Assembly (NCBI GenBank): GCA_003702495.1
Contig: REGH01000009.1
Coordinates: forward strand, 1 to 33,168
Direction of reading: 5' to 3'
Length of the DNA stretch: 33,168 nucleotides
Origin: Candidatus Nitrosopumilus sp.
GTDB lineage: Archaea; Thermoproteota; Nitrososphaeria; Nitrososphaerales; Nitrosopumilaceae
The notes beneath the pieces were generated by a model. The model made no database searches, was not told where the DNA came from, and worked only from the letters and a program-made list of their open reading frames with translations. A program made the position numbers and the translations under genes. Shown here in pieces: positions 9,220 to 17,949 of this stretch; the first letter of the stretch is position 1, and the number at the start of each line of letters is the position of its first letter.

Positions 9220-10317
9220 GTGTTGCCGGGAAGTTCAATTGGTCAGCGTCTTGTGTTGACAAGTTTTGGGGAAAGTCATGGAAAATCAATTGGAGCAGTT
9301 TTGGATGGATGTCCTGCAGGATTAGAGCTTGACGAAAAAGACATTCAAAAAATGTTAGACCAAAGGAGACCAGGTCAGAATTTAATTTCAACGCAAAGAA
9401 AAGAAGGAGATGTAGTGGAAATCATCTCAGGAGTATTTCGAGGTCACACAACAGGAGCCCCTATAACAATGGTGATTTGGAATAGTGATCAAAAATCAAA
9501 TGATTATGAAAATTTGAAAACTAAACTCAGACCAGGCCATTCAGATTATCCTGCCATGGTAAAATACAATCAATATAATGATCATAGAGGAGGAGGTCGA
9601 TTTTCAGGAAGACTAACTGCGACACATGTTATGGGAGGTGCCATAGCAAGAAAACTTCTCAAAGTAACATTAGGAATTGAAACTAATGCATTCACATCAC
9701 AAATTGGAAAAATAAAGATGGAAAGACAATTCAATGAAAAAATGGCAAAATCAATTTACAAAAATGAAGTAAGATGTCCTGAAACTAAAACTGCAAATAT
9801 GATGAGAGCAAGTATTTTAGATGCAAGAAAAAAAGGAGATTCCTTAGGTGGAATAATTGAATCAATAACAACCAATGTACCAGTGGGTTTAGGAGAACCA
9901 ATATTCAATTCACTAGAATCAGATTTGAGTAAGGCAATGTTTTCCATTCCATCTGTAAAAGGAGTAGAGTTTGGTTCAGGGTTCAAGGGTTCAGAACTAT
10001 ATGGTTCTGAAAATAATGATCTGTACACTCTAAAAAGAGGAAAAATTGTTACAAAGACAAATAATTCAGGTGGGATTTTAGGAGGAATTTCCAATGGAAT
10101 GCCCATCATCATGAGAATTGCATTCAAACCAGTATCATCGGTTTTACAAAAACAAACAACAGTTGACATCAAAACCAAAAAAGAGACTACACTTCAAGTT
10201 AAAGGAAGGCATGACCCATGTGTTGTTCCAAGAGCAGCACCAGTAGTAGATTCTCTAGTGGCATTAACTATTGCAGATCATGGACTAATTTCGGGTCAAA
10301 TCAAACCTGTTTTATAA
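9220..10317 (+). CDS. aroC: Chorismate synthase
   Basis: TSFGESHGKSIGAVLDGCPAGL, RRPGQN, GRFSGRLTATHV, RHDPCVVPRAAPV. Confidence 0.97.
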   Translation: MLPGSSIGQRLVLTSFGESHGKSIGAVLDGCPAGLELDEKDIQKMLDQRRPGQNLISTQRKEGDVVEIISGVFRGHTTGAPITMVIWNSDQKSNDYENLKTKLRPGHSDYPAMVKYNQYNDHRGGGRFSGRLTATHVMGGAIARKLLKVTLGIETNAFTSQIGKIKMERQFNEKMAKSIYKNEVRCPETKTANMMRASILDARKKGDSLGGIIESITTNVPVGLGEPIFNSLESDLSKAMFSIPSVKGVEFGSGFKGSELYGSENNDLYTLKRGKIVTKTNNSGGILGGISNGMPIIMRIAFKPVSSVLQKQTTVDIKTKKETTLQVKGRHDPCVVPRAAPVVDSLVALTIADHGLISGQIKPVL

Positions 10318-10321
10318 GAAA

Positions 10322-11692
10322 ATGTCGGATATCAACGATTTACGCAATAAGATGGACGAAGTGACTCTTCAGATGATCAAGTTACTCAAAAGTAGAACAG
10401 ATATTGCAAAAGAGATTGGTGAAGTGAAAAAAAACATCGGTAAAGGAGTAACTGACGAAACAAGGGAAGACAATCTAAGAGGAAAAGTGATTTCTTTATG
10501 TCAAGAAATTGGACTAGACGAAAAAATTGCTACAAAATTTTTGAATTTTATGTTAAATGAATCAATCAAAGTTCAATCATCAAACAAACAAACTCATCTT
10601 TCAATATTTCTCAAGGCAAAAGAATTGGAACAACAAGGTAAAAACATTATTCATATGGAAGTAGGTGAACCAGATTTTTTACCACCAACAATTGTAAAAA
10701 ACGCACTAGAAGAAGTATATGATAAAGGGTTTCTAAAATATGGACAAGCAAAAGGTATGCCAATTTTTAGAGAAGCGTTAGCAAATCATGTAAATAAAAA
10801 ATTTAACGTAAATGTATCTCAAGAAAATATTATAGTTAGTCCAGGTGCAAGATTTTCGATATTTACTGCAATTTCTACGCTTCTAAATCCAGGAGATGAA
10901 ATGATTGTAATAGAGCCTGCATGGCCAGCCTACAAAGATTGTGCATTAAATTCAGGAATCAAAGTAAGAACAATAAACACATCTTTTGAAAACAAGTGGG
11001 AACCTTCTACAGAACAAATTGAAAATGTAATTAATTCAAATACAAAAATGATTGTTTTGAATTACCCAAACAATCCAACTGGAAAGATTCTTCCAGAAAA
11101 ATTACAAGATCAAATTATTGAAATTGCAAAGAAGAATAATCTTTATGTGTTGAGTGACGAAATTTATTCAGAATATGTAAAGTCTAGTTGGAAGAGTGTA
11201 TTGAGTTACAATTATGAAAAAAGCATCGTGACACAATCATTTTCAAAATCTCACGCCATGACAGGGTTTAGAATAGGATATGCAATTGCAGAAATAAACA
11301 TCATTGAAAAAATGGCAAAATTAGAAGCATTATGTCTTACAAATGTATCAGAACCAATTCAATACATTGCAATGAAGGCATTAGAAGCTGATACATCCAA
11401 CAATAATAAAACAGTACAAAGCAGATTAGATGTATTGATTCAAAAGGCAAGTGAAATGAATATGGACATGGTTGTTCCAGATGGTGCAATGTACATTTTT
11501 GCTAGGGTCAATAAAGAAGGATTTGACGGAGTTAAATTTGCAAACAGTACGCTTGAAAAGGGTTTAGCAGTAGCTCCAGGAGAAGGATTTGGAGATTATA
11601 AAAATTTCATAAGAATTTCTGCATGTCAAGACGAGAAAACACTAATTGAGGGGATGAATATACTAAAGGAGATTATGAGTGAATATCAATGA
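10322..11692 (+). CDS. Bifunctional chorismate mutase / class I aminotransferase fusion
   Basis: N-terminal AroQ-like helix (INDLRNKMDEVTLQMIKLLKSRTDIAKEIGEVK), then a PLP class I aminotransferase (NYPNNPTGK, SDEIYSEY, SFSKSHAMTGFRIGY). Confidence 0.92.
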   Translation: MSDINDLRNKMDEVTLQMIKLLKSRTDIAKEIGEVKKNIGKGVTDETREDNLRGKVISLCQEIGLDEKIATKFLNFMLNESIKVQSSNKQTHLSIFLKAKELEQQGKNIIHMEVGEPDFLPPTIVKNALEEVYDKGFLKYGQAKGMPIFREALANHVNKKFNVNVSQENIIVSPGARFSIFTAISTLLNPGDEMIVIEPAWPAYKDCALNSGIKVRTINTSFENKWEPSTEQIENVINSNTKMIVLNYPNNPTGKILPEKLQDQIIEIAKKNNLYVLSDEIYSEYVKSSWKSVLSYNYEKSIVTQSFSKSHAMTGFRIGYAIAEINIIEKMAKLEALCLTNVSEPIQYIAMKALEADTSNNNKTVQSRLDVLIQKASEMNMDMVVPDGAMYIFARVNKEGFDGVKFANSTLEKGLAVAPGEGFGDYKNFIRISACQDEKTLIEGMNILKEIMSEYQ

Positions 11693-12540
11693 AGAAAGTC
11701 ACAGTTATTGGTGCAGGAGGGCAAATGGGCCAATGGTTTGCCAAGTATTTTGCAGATAAGGGATTCGAAGTAACAGGTTATGATTCAGAAAATAAAATTC
11801 CAGGCAAGGGAATCATACAATCAGATTCACTAGTAGGAGCAATTCTCAAAGCAGATTATGTGGTATTATGCACACCTACAAGACGAACACCAGAAATTAT
11901 TAGGTTAATTGCAAAAGAGATGAAACGAGGAACATACCTCATAGAGATTTCATCTGAGAAATCTAAGGTTGTTTCATCATTGTCAAAAATGCCTGAAAAA
12001 ATTAATCCAATTTGTATCCATCCAATGTTTGGACCAGGTGTTAAAACAATTAAAGGTCAAAATATTATTTCAGTTCCAATAAAAGATGCAAAAAAAGAAT
12101 TAACTGTAACAAAATCATTATTTGAAGGAGCAAACTTTGTTACAATAGATGCAGTAGAGCATGACAAAAAGATTGCAGTAATTCTAGGACTTACTCATTT
12201 AATGAATTTAGTTTTTGCGAACATTGTTTCAAAGGATGAAAAGATGTTACTAACAGAGAAAATGTCAGGTACAACTTTCAGAGTTCAAAAAACATTAGCT
12301 GAAAGTATAATGACAGAATCTCCAGAACTAATTGAAACAATTATTGCAAATCCAGAAATTCGCAGAGTTGCCGAAGAACTTTGGAAAGATATTGGAAGAT
12401 TGTTAACTGCTGTTCAAGAATCTAAAACAGAAGAAGTAGTTAATTACATCAAAGATTGTCAAGAGAGATTAGCAAAACACACGGACATTGATGAATCTTA
12501 CAAGAAACTAACAAAGATGGTCAAAGCCGTTGAAAAATAA
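11689..12540 (+). CDS. tyrA: Prephenate dehydrogenase
   Basis: Rossmann motif VTVIGAGGQMGQWFAKYF; HPMFGPGV; directly follows the chorismate mutase fusion. Confidence 0.88.
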   Translation: MKKVTVIGAGGQMGQWFAKYFADKGFEVTGYDSENKIPGKGIIQSDSLVGAILKADYVVLCTPTRRTPEIIRLIAKEMKRGTYLIEISSEKSKVVSSLSKMPEKINPICIHPMFGPGVKTIKGQNIISVPIKDAKKELTVTKSLFEGANFVTIDAVEHDKKIAVILGLTHLMNLVFANIVSKDEKMLLTEKMSGTTFRVQKTLAESIMTESPELIETIIANPEIRRVAEELWKDIGRLLTAVQESKTEEVVNYIKDCQERLAKHTDIDESYKKLTKMVKAVEK

Positions 12541-12545
12541 CGGAA

Positions 12546-12950
12546 ATGCGCTCAACAAAGATAGTTACGTCATTCATTAAAGAAAATGAAAAATTACTAA
12601 TTCTAAAACGTAGTGACAAAGTCAAAACCATGAGGGGTTTATGGGCAGGTATAAGCGGAATCATAGAAAAAAATGAAGAACCACTCAAAAGAGCAAAAAT
12701 TGAGATTTTTGAAGAAGTTGGAATTAGGGAAGATGAAATAACTTTAGTAAAATCAGCTGAAGGAATGAGAGTTAACTCACCACAATACCAAAATCATGAA
12801 TGGGAGATTTTTCCATTTTTGTTTGAATCTAAAAATCCAACTATCAAACTTAATTGGGAAAATTCAGATTTTAAATGGATAGAGATTGAGGAGTTGAAAA
12901 ATTATGAAACAGTACCAAGTCTTGAAAAAGTATTATTCAATTTGTTGTAG
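12546..12950 (+). CDS. NUDIX hydrolase
   Basis: Nudix box GIIEKNEEPLKRAKIEIFEEVGI (consensus Arg replaced by Ile). Confidence 0.88.
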   Translation: MRSTKIVTSFIKENEKLLILKRSDKVKTMRGLWAGISGIIEKNEEPLKRAKIEIFEEVGIREDEITLVKSAEGMRVNSPQYQNHEWEIFPFLFESKNPTIKLNWENSDFKWIEIEELKNYETVPSLEKVLFNLL

Positions 12951-14261
12951 ATTTTCGTTTTCTTTTTCATACTTTTTTTGTTGAGGCAACATCATGTAAA
13001 CACAGGCACCTCCACACATAGTACAAGGTACATTGTTACCAGGATGCTGACCAGTTCTGCTATGAATCTTAGCAGCTTCTTCAGGATCAATAGATAACGC
13101 AAGTTGTTTTTCCCAATCTAGGGTACGTCGAGCTTCAGTCATCTCCATATCCCATTTAATCGCTTTATCACGAATTTTTACAAGATCACCAGCATGTGCA
13201 GCAATTCTATATGCAATCAATCCAGCCTTTACTTCTTCAGCATTTGGCAATGCAAGATGTTCTGAGGGCGTAAGATAACACAAAAGATCAACACCTTCAC
13301 TTGCAGATACAGCTGCACCAATTGCACTTGCAATATGATCATGTCCAGATGCAACATCAGTTACTAATGGTCCCAGAACATAATAAGGAACATCACCAAT
13401 CAAAGATTTTGCGAGTCTAACATTTGCTGCAACTTCATTTAATGGAACATGTCCTGGACCTTCAACCATTACTTGCACATCTTTTTCATGTGCACGTTTA
13501 GTTAATTGGGAAATGTTAATCATCTCTTGAACTTGTAATTCATCATGAGAGTCCAAAATTGAGCCAGGTCTAAGGGCATCCCCTAGGCTAAAGGTTACAT
13601 CATATTTCTTGGCCATTTCTACAAGATAATCATAATGAGTTAGGTATGGGTTTTCTTTATCATGTTTTAGCATCCATGCAGCAGTAATTGTTCCACCTTT
13701 ACTTACAACTCCGCCATATCTTTGGACTTTGAGAATTCTTTTTGCAATATCTTTTGTGATTCCACAGTGAATAGTAGTATAATCAACACCATCTTTTGCA
13801 TTATTTTCAAATGCATTTAGATAATCATCTTCAGTGAGATTCAGAGGATTTTTGTGTACTTCAACACCATAGTTGTATGCTTCATAAATTGGAACAGTGC
13901 CAAAAGTTATTGGTGCATTTTCCAACAAAGTTCTTCGGATGTGTTTTACATCTCCACCATCACTAAGATCCATCATAGTGTCTGCATGATATTTTACGGC
14001 AACTTTTGCTTTTTCAATCTCCTCTTCAAGATTAACATTTAGCGTAGAAGTTCCAATGTTAACATTTACTTTAGTTTTCAGACCTTTTCCAATTCCAACA
14101 TTGTGAATTTTTTGGGGTCTACAATTATTGCTTGGAATGATAATAGAGCCTTTTGCAATTTTTGGAATCAACCAATCAAGAGTAATATCTTCATCTTTTG
14201 CAACTTGTTTCATTTCATCAGTTGCAACACCGCGTCTTGCAGCAGTCATTTGAGTTGTCAT
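12933..14261 (-). CDS. thiC: Phosphomethylpyrimidine synthase ThiC
   Basis: VMVEGPGHVPLNEV, GPLVTDVASGHDHIASAIGAA, C-terminal CTMCGGACVY iron-sulfur motif. Confidence 0.97.
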   Translation of the reverse strand: MTTQMTAARRGVATDEMKQVAKDEDITLDWLIPKIAKGSIIIPSNNCRPQKIHNVGIGKGLKTKVNVNIGTSTLNVNLEEEIEKAKVAVKYHADTMMDLSDGGDVKHIRRTLLENAPITFGTVPIYEAYNYGVEVHKNPLNLTEDDYLNAFENNAKDGVDYTTIHCGITKDIAKRILKVQRYGGVVSKGGTITAAWMLKHDKENPYLTHYDYLVEMAKKYDVTFSLGDALRPGSILDSHDELQVQEMINISQLTKRAHEKDVQVMVEGPGHVPLNEVAANVRLAKSLIGDVPYYVLGPLVTDVASGHDHIASAIGAAVSASEGVDLLCYLTPSEHLALPNAEEVKAGLIAYRIAAHAGDLVKIRDKAIKWDMEMTEARRTLDWEKQLALSIDPEEAAKIHSRTGQHPGNNVPCTMCGGACVYMMLPQQKKYEKENENLQQIE

Positions 14262-14362
14262 AAATATTCTAGGCTATTGCCTGATTTAAACAATCATGAA
14301 GTTACAAAAATTTGTTGATCGCTTGAAATTTTATTGGTAATATATTAGCAAAATGGATCGCC

Positions 14363-14369
14363 TTTAAAT
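14363..14369 (+). promoter_or_regulatory. Putative TATA box (tttaaat) for the 32-aa zinc-finger ORF
   Basis: Located 23-29 nt upstream of the ATG at 14392. Confidence 0.4.
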
Positions 14370-14391
14370 CGAATAATGTGTATTGGATCAC

Positions 14392-14490
14392 ATGAGAGCC
14401 ATTAGAGAATGCAGGCATTGTGGAAAAGAATTTTACAGTATGAGAGATGAATTCTGTTCTTTTGATTGTGTCACTCAAGCATCAGAATAA
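14392..14490 (+). CDS. 32-aa putative zinc-binding microprotein
   Basis: MRAIRECRHCGKEFYSMRDEFCSFDCVTQASE*; CxxC...CxxxC pattern; TATA box at leaderless spacing. Absent from the supplied ORF track. Confidence 0.65.
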   Translation: MRAIRECRHCGKEFYSMRDEFCSFDCVTQASE

Positions 14491-14491
14491 A

Positions 14492-14728
14492 CTATTTTAG
14501 ATTTAATTCGTTTTGGAGATAAAGTTTTTCAGATTGGATTTTTGTGATTCTATCTAAAATAGGCTTGATAATACGTTCAGAATCAGGAGAATTTGAGAAA
14601 TTTTGCTTTATTTCAGAAACTCTTTGAGATAATTCATGTTCAGCGTGTAACAATGAAATGTATTGACGTAGTTTCTGATTTTCGGATTTTATAGAATCTA
14701 TTTCAGTCATTATCTTGGAGGACTCCAA
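14492..14728 (-). CDS. Small coiled-coil protein
   Basis: 78-aa highly charged helical sequence; overlaps the end of the upstream zinc-ribbon gene, suggesting co-transcription. Confidence 0.65.
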   Translation of the reverse strand: MESSKIMTEIDSIKSENQKLRQYISLLHAEHELSQRVSEIKQNFSNSPDSERIIKPILDRITKIQSEKLYLQNELNLK

Positions 14729-14910
14729 CTTTCTTCTACAGAATCATCTGCATTTCCAGATACAAGATATTGTTTTCCACATTTGAAACATTGCCACAAA
14801 AACTTTCCATCCTTCTTTGTTTGATACTGCATCGGCAACAAACATGTAGTACAACGAAGTTCTTCTGGAGGGGAATCGTTAATCAGAGGAATTCCAGTCA
14901 ACAATATCAA
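14710..14910 (-). CDS. Small zinc-ribbon protein
   Basis: 66 aa with CTTC...CFKCGK pairs; resembles the archaeal Sjogren/scleroderma autoantigen p27-type zinc ribbon, by eye only. Confidence 0.65.
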   Translation of the reverse strand: MILLTGIPLINDSPPEELRCTTCLLPMQYQTKKDGKFLWQCFKCGKQYLVSGNADDSVEESWSPPR

Positions 14911-14947
14911 AAAAACTTCAAACTATAAAAGAAAAATAGATTAGTGT

Positions 14948-16267
14948 TTGAGATTAGAAAATAGTGTGAATATTCTTTCAATTGGTGGATCTGATCCATC
15001 ATCAGGGGCAGGAATTCAAAGTGACATCAGAGTATTTTCTGTATTAGGTGCACATACACTAACAGCAATAACAGCAATTACAAGTCAGAATACTTCAAAA
15101 TTTGGAACTGTAGAACCGGTTTCACATAAAATGTTAAAAAAACAATTAGAATCGTTATTTTCAGATTTTAAAATTGACGGAATTAAAATCGGAATGGTGT
15201 ATAACTCAAAAATTATCAAAGTAATTCATCAACAATTAAACAAATTAAAAATCCCAATTGTAGTTGATCCAGTGATAAAATCAACAACAGGAGGAAGTCT
15301 AATAGAAAATAATGCAAAAAAAGATTTTCAAAAATATATCATTCCTCTTGCAACAATAATTACACCAAACAAAACAGAAGCAGAAATACTTTCAAAAATT
15401 AAAATTTCAACAAAAAATACGCCTGAAAAAGTAGCAAAAGAGATTCAAAATATGGGAGCAAAAAACGTCATAATCACAGGAATTGAAGATAAAAAGAACA
15501 TAGTGTCAGACTTTGTTCTAGAAAAAAATTCAAAATACATCATTTCAGGAAATAAAATTCCTAAAATCAATCACGGTAGTGGATGTAATCATTCTGCTGC
15601 TCTAATTTACTCACTTGCAAAAAAGAAAAGTATCAAAGAATCACTATATTTTGCAAAAAAATTCACATACAATTCAATAAAAAATGCAAAAAAAATTGGA
15701 AAAGGGATTGTGATTACTGACATTCCAAGTGAAAATGGAATTGAAGGGCAATTATCATCAGCAATAACTGAATTTACAAAAATGAAGGGGATTTACAAAA
15801 ACATTCCAGAGTGTCAGACGAACTTTGTGTTCTCAAAACAAAAACCAAAATCCACAAAAGATGTTTTAGGTGTTTCAGGAAGAATTGTAAAAGCTGGAAA
15901 AGAGGTTTTGATGGCAGGGGATTTGAAGTATGGGGGATCAAAACATGTTGCAACTGCGTTGCTATCAATGAATAAAAAATATCCAGAAATTTGTTCTGCA
16001 ATTAATTTAAAATATCAAAATACAACTCTATCAAAAATTAAAAAATCAAAATTAAAAGTTAGCAGTTATGACCGCAGCAAAGAGCCTAAAAATGTAAAGA
16101 TTCAAGGTTCTACAATCAGATGGGGAATAAATTCTGCAATAAAAAATTCAAAAACAGTTCCAGATATCATTTTTCATAAAGGAGATTTTGGAAAAGAACC
16201 AATGATTATAGTTTTTGGTAAAACACCAGAAAATGTTTTAGAAAAAATATCAAAAATTAAAGGATAA
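14948..16267 (+). CDS. thiDN: Bifunctional HMP(-P) kinase / thiamine-phosphate synthase (ThiD-ThiN fusion)
   Basis: ThiD motifs GGSDPSSGAGIQSDIRVFSVLGAH, VDPVIKSTTGGSL, GSGCNHSAAL; C-terminal ThiN-like domain (GDLKYGGSKHVATALL, SYDRSKEP, IIFHKGDFGKEPMI). Confidence 0.93.
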   Translation: MRLENSVNILSIGGSDPSSGAGIQSDIRVFSVLGAHTLTAITAITSQNTSKFGTVEPVSHKMLKKQLESLFSDFKIDGIKIGMVYNSKIIKVIHQQLNKLKIPIVVDPVIKSTTGGSLIENNAKKDFQKYIIPLATIITPNKTEAEILSKIKISTKNTPEKVAKEIQNMGAKNVIITGIEDKKNIVSDFVLEKNSKYIISGNKIPKINHGSGCNHSAALIYSLAKKKSIKESLYFAKKFTYNSIKNAKKIGKGIVITDIPSENGIEGQLSSAITEFTKMKGIYKNIPECQTNFVFSKQKPKSTKDVLGVSGRIVKAGKEVLMAGDLKYGGSKHVATALLSMNKKYPEICSAINLKYQNTTLSKIKKSKLKVSSYDRSKEPKNVKIQGSTIRWGINSAIKNSKTVPDIIFHKGDFGKEPMIIVFGKTPENVLEKISKIKG

Positions 16268-16312
16268 GATTCAGTATCAAATCATCCTCGAACATAAATA
16301 CTCACATACAAA

Positions 16313-17023
16313 ATGATATCTGTGAAGGCAGTAATTCTAGCAGGCGGTTTAGGCACAAGATTACGTCCACTAACACTCAAAACTCCAAAACCAATGTTAC
16401 CATTAGGCAAAAAACCAATTCTAGAGCATCTAATAGACTGGAATAAAAAAAATGGAGTAAAGTCAATAGTTTTGTGTGTAAGTTATCGTAAAGAAAAGAT
16501 TCAAGATTATTTTAAAGATGGAAAAAAGTTTGGAGTCAATATAGAATATGCAGTTTCAAAAAAACCACTAGCAACTGCAGGCCAACTCAAAACTGCTGAA
16601 GAGTTTATCGATGATACTTTTGTTTGCGTATATGGAGATTCAATTTTTGATTTTAGTCTTAGAAACATGATAAAACAACACAAAGCAAAGAAAGCATTTA
16701 CAACTATGAGTCTATACGAATACAAAACTAATTTGCAATACGGAGTAATTCATTCCTCAAAGACGGGTAAAGTTACAAGTTGGGAAGAAAAGCCAGAGAT
16801 TAAAGCAAATATCAACATGGGGTGTTATGTAATGGAGCCAGGTATTTTGAAATACATTCCAAAAAACAAACCATATGGAATGGATGATGTAATTAAAAAA
16901 GCAATGAAAAATAAAAAATTAGTTAGTAGTTTTGTTACAAAAAAAGGATTTCTCGATATTGGAAATAAAGAATCATACAAGCAAGCAAACGAAAAATTTG
17001 CTAAAAAATCTAAAAAGAGGTAA
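16313..17023 (+). CDS. Sugar-phosphate nucleotidyltransferase
   Basis: VKAVILAGGLGTRLRPLTLKTPKPMLPLGKKPILEHLI; VYGDSI. Confidence 0.92.
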   Translation: MISVKAVILAGGLGTRLRPLTLKTPKPMLPLGKKPILEHLIDWNKKNGVKSIVLCVSYRKEKIQDYFKDGKKFGVNIEYAVSKKPLATAGQLKTAEEFIDDTFVCVYGDSIFDFSLRNMIKQHKAKKAFTTMSLYEYKTNLQYGVIHSSKTGKVTSWEEKPEIKANINMGCYVMEPGILKYIPKNKPYGMDDVIKKAMKNKKLVSSFVTKKGFLDIGNKESYKQANEKFAKKSKKR

Positions 17024-17026
17024 AAT

Positions 17027-17464
17027 ATGGCTGAACCTATAATTAGAAAACTAAGAATTGAAGATTTGCAAAATGGTTTTCTTACATCACTTGATTCATT
17101 AAGAAAAGCAAGCGATATTGACAAAAGTAAAGCAGAAGAGATTTTCAAAAAAATTGATTCAAACCCAGCTTATACCATAGCAGTGGCAGAAATGGATGGT
17201 AAAGTGGTGGGCTCTACTACATTATTGATTGAGCAGAAATTCATCCATCAAGGAGGTCTTGTAGGCCATATCGAAGATGTGGTTGTGGATAAAAATTTCC
17301 AGGGGCAAAAAATCGGAGAAAAAATTATGAAATATCTTCTTGATATTGCCAAAAATCAAGGCTGTTACAAGACAATTTTAGATTGTACTGATGACGTAAA
17401 GCCATTTTATGAAAAACTAGGTTTCAAACAAGTTGCCAACGAATTAAGATTTGATCACATTTAG
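17027..17464 (+). CDS. GNAT acetyltransferase, GNA1-like (glucosamine-6-phosphate N-acetyltransferase type)
   Basis: GHIEDVVVDKNFQGQKIGEKIMKYLLDIAKNQGCYKTILDCTDDVKPFYEKLGFK matches the GNA1 pattern of GNAT proteins. Confidence 0.85.
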   Translation: MAEPIIRKLRIEDLQNGFLTSLDSLRKASDIDKSKAEEIFKKIDSNPAYTIAVAEMDGKVVGSTTLLIEQKFIHQGGLVGHIEDVVVDKNFQGQKIGEKIMKYLLDIAKNQGCYKTILDCTDDVKPFYEKLGFKQVANELRFDHI

Positions 17465-17907
17465 AAATATTCTTTCTTTGGACGAGGTTTTCTGACTTTC
17501 ATCAAACGTATTCCAAAAATGAATACAAGTATTGACAATCCCATAAACAGCGGAGGTAGTATCAAAACAGTATCTGTAATGTATGGCTCAGCAATATTGC
17601 CAATTAGAGTTTGAGAAAATGCCATTCCAGCAAGTAATATGATTCCATCCACAATTAGCATTGCACCAATTTTTTTAGAGCCATAATATTTTGACAAAAT
17701 GAACGCAACTGCAGCTAAAATTCCTCCAGGAGCAATTGTAATAGATATGAATTGTAGGAGTTTCGGATTTGCAAAATTATCAGCATCTATAGGAAGATCA
17801 GAAGTGTTTGGATCATCAAACATGAAAATGTAAAGTGAGCTTACTACAAGAACGAATAACACGAAAAATGCAATACTTCCAAGTCCTAACCAATGTTCAA
17901 GTTGCAT
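17461..17907 (-). CDS. Multi-pass membrane protein, unknown function
   Basis: 148 aa with about four hydrophobic segments. Confidence 0.7.
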   Translation of the reverse strand: MQLEHWLGLGSIAFFVLFVLVVSSLYIFMFDDPNTSDLPIDADNFANPKLLQFISITIAPGGILAAVAFILSKYYGSKKIGAMLIVDGIILLAGMAFSQTLIGNIAEPYITDTVLILPPLFMGLSILVFIFGIRLMKVRKPRPKKEYF

Positions 17908-17949
17908 AATTTATTGGAGATTTTAGTTGAATAATAAACTATTCAAAAA

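Noticed and set aside
14262-14391. Possible TPP riboswitch upstream of thiC
   Set aside because: No TPP-riboswitch core (e.g. CTGAGA-type segment with pairing arms) is visible; only a small AGGC-AATA-GCCT hairpin near the start codon.
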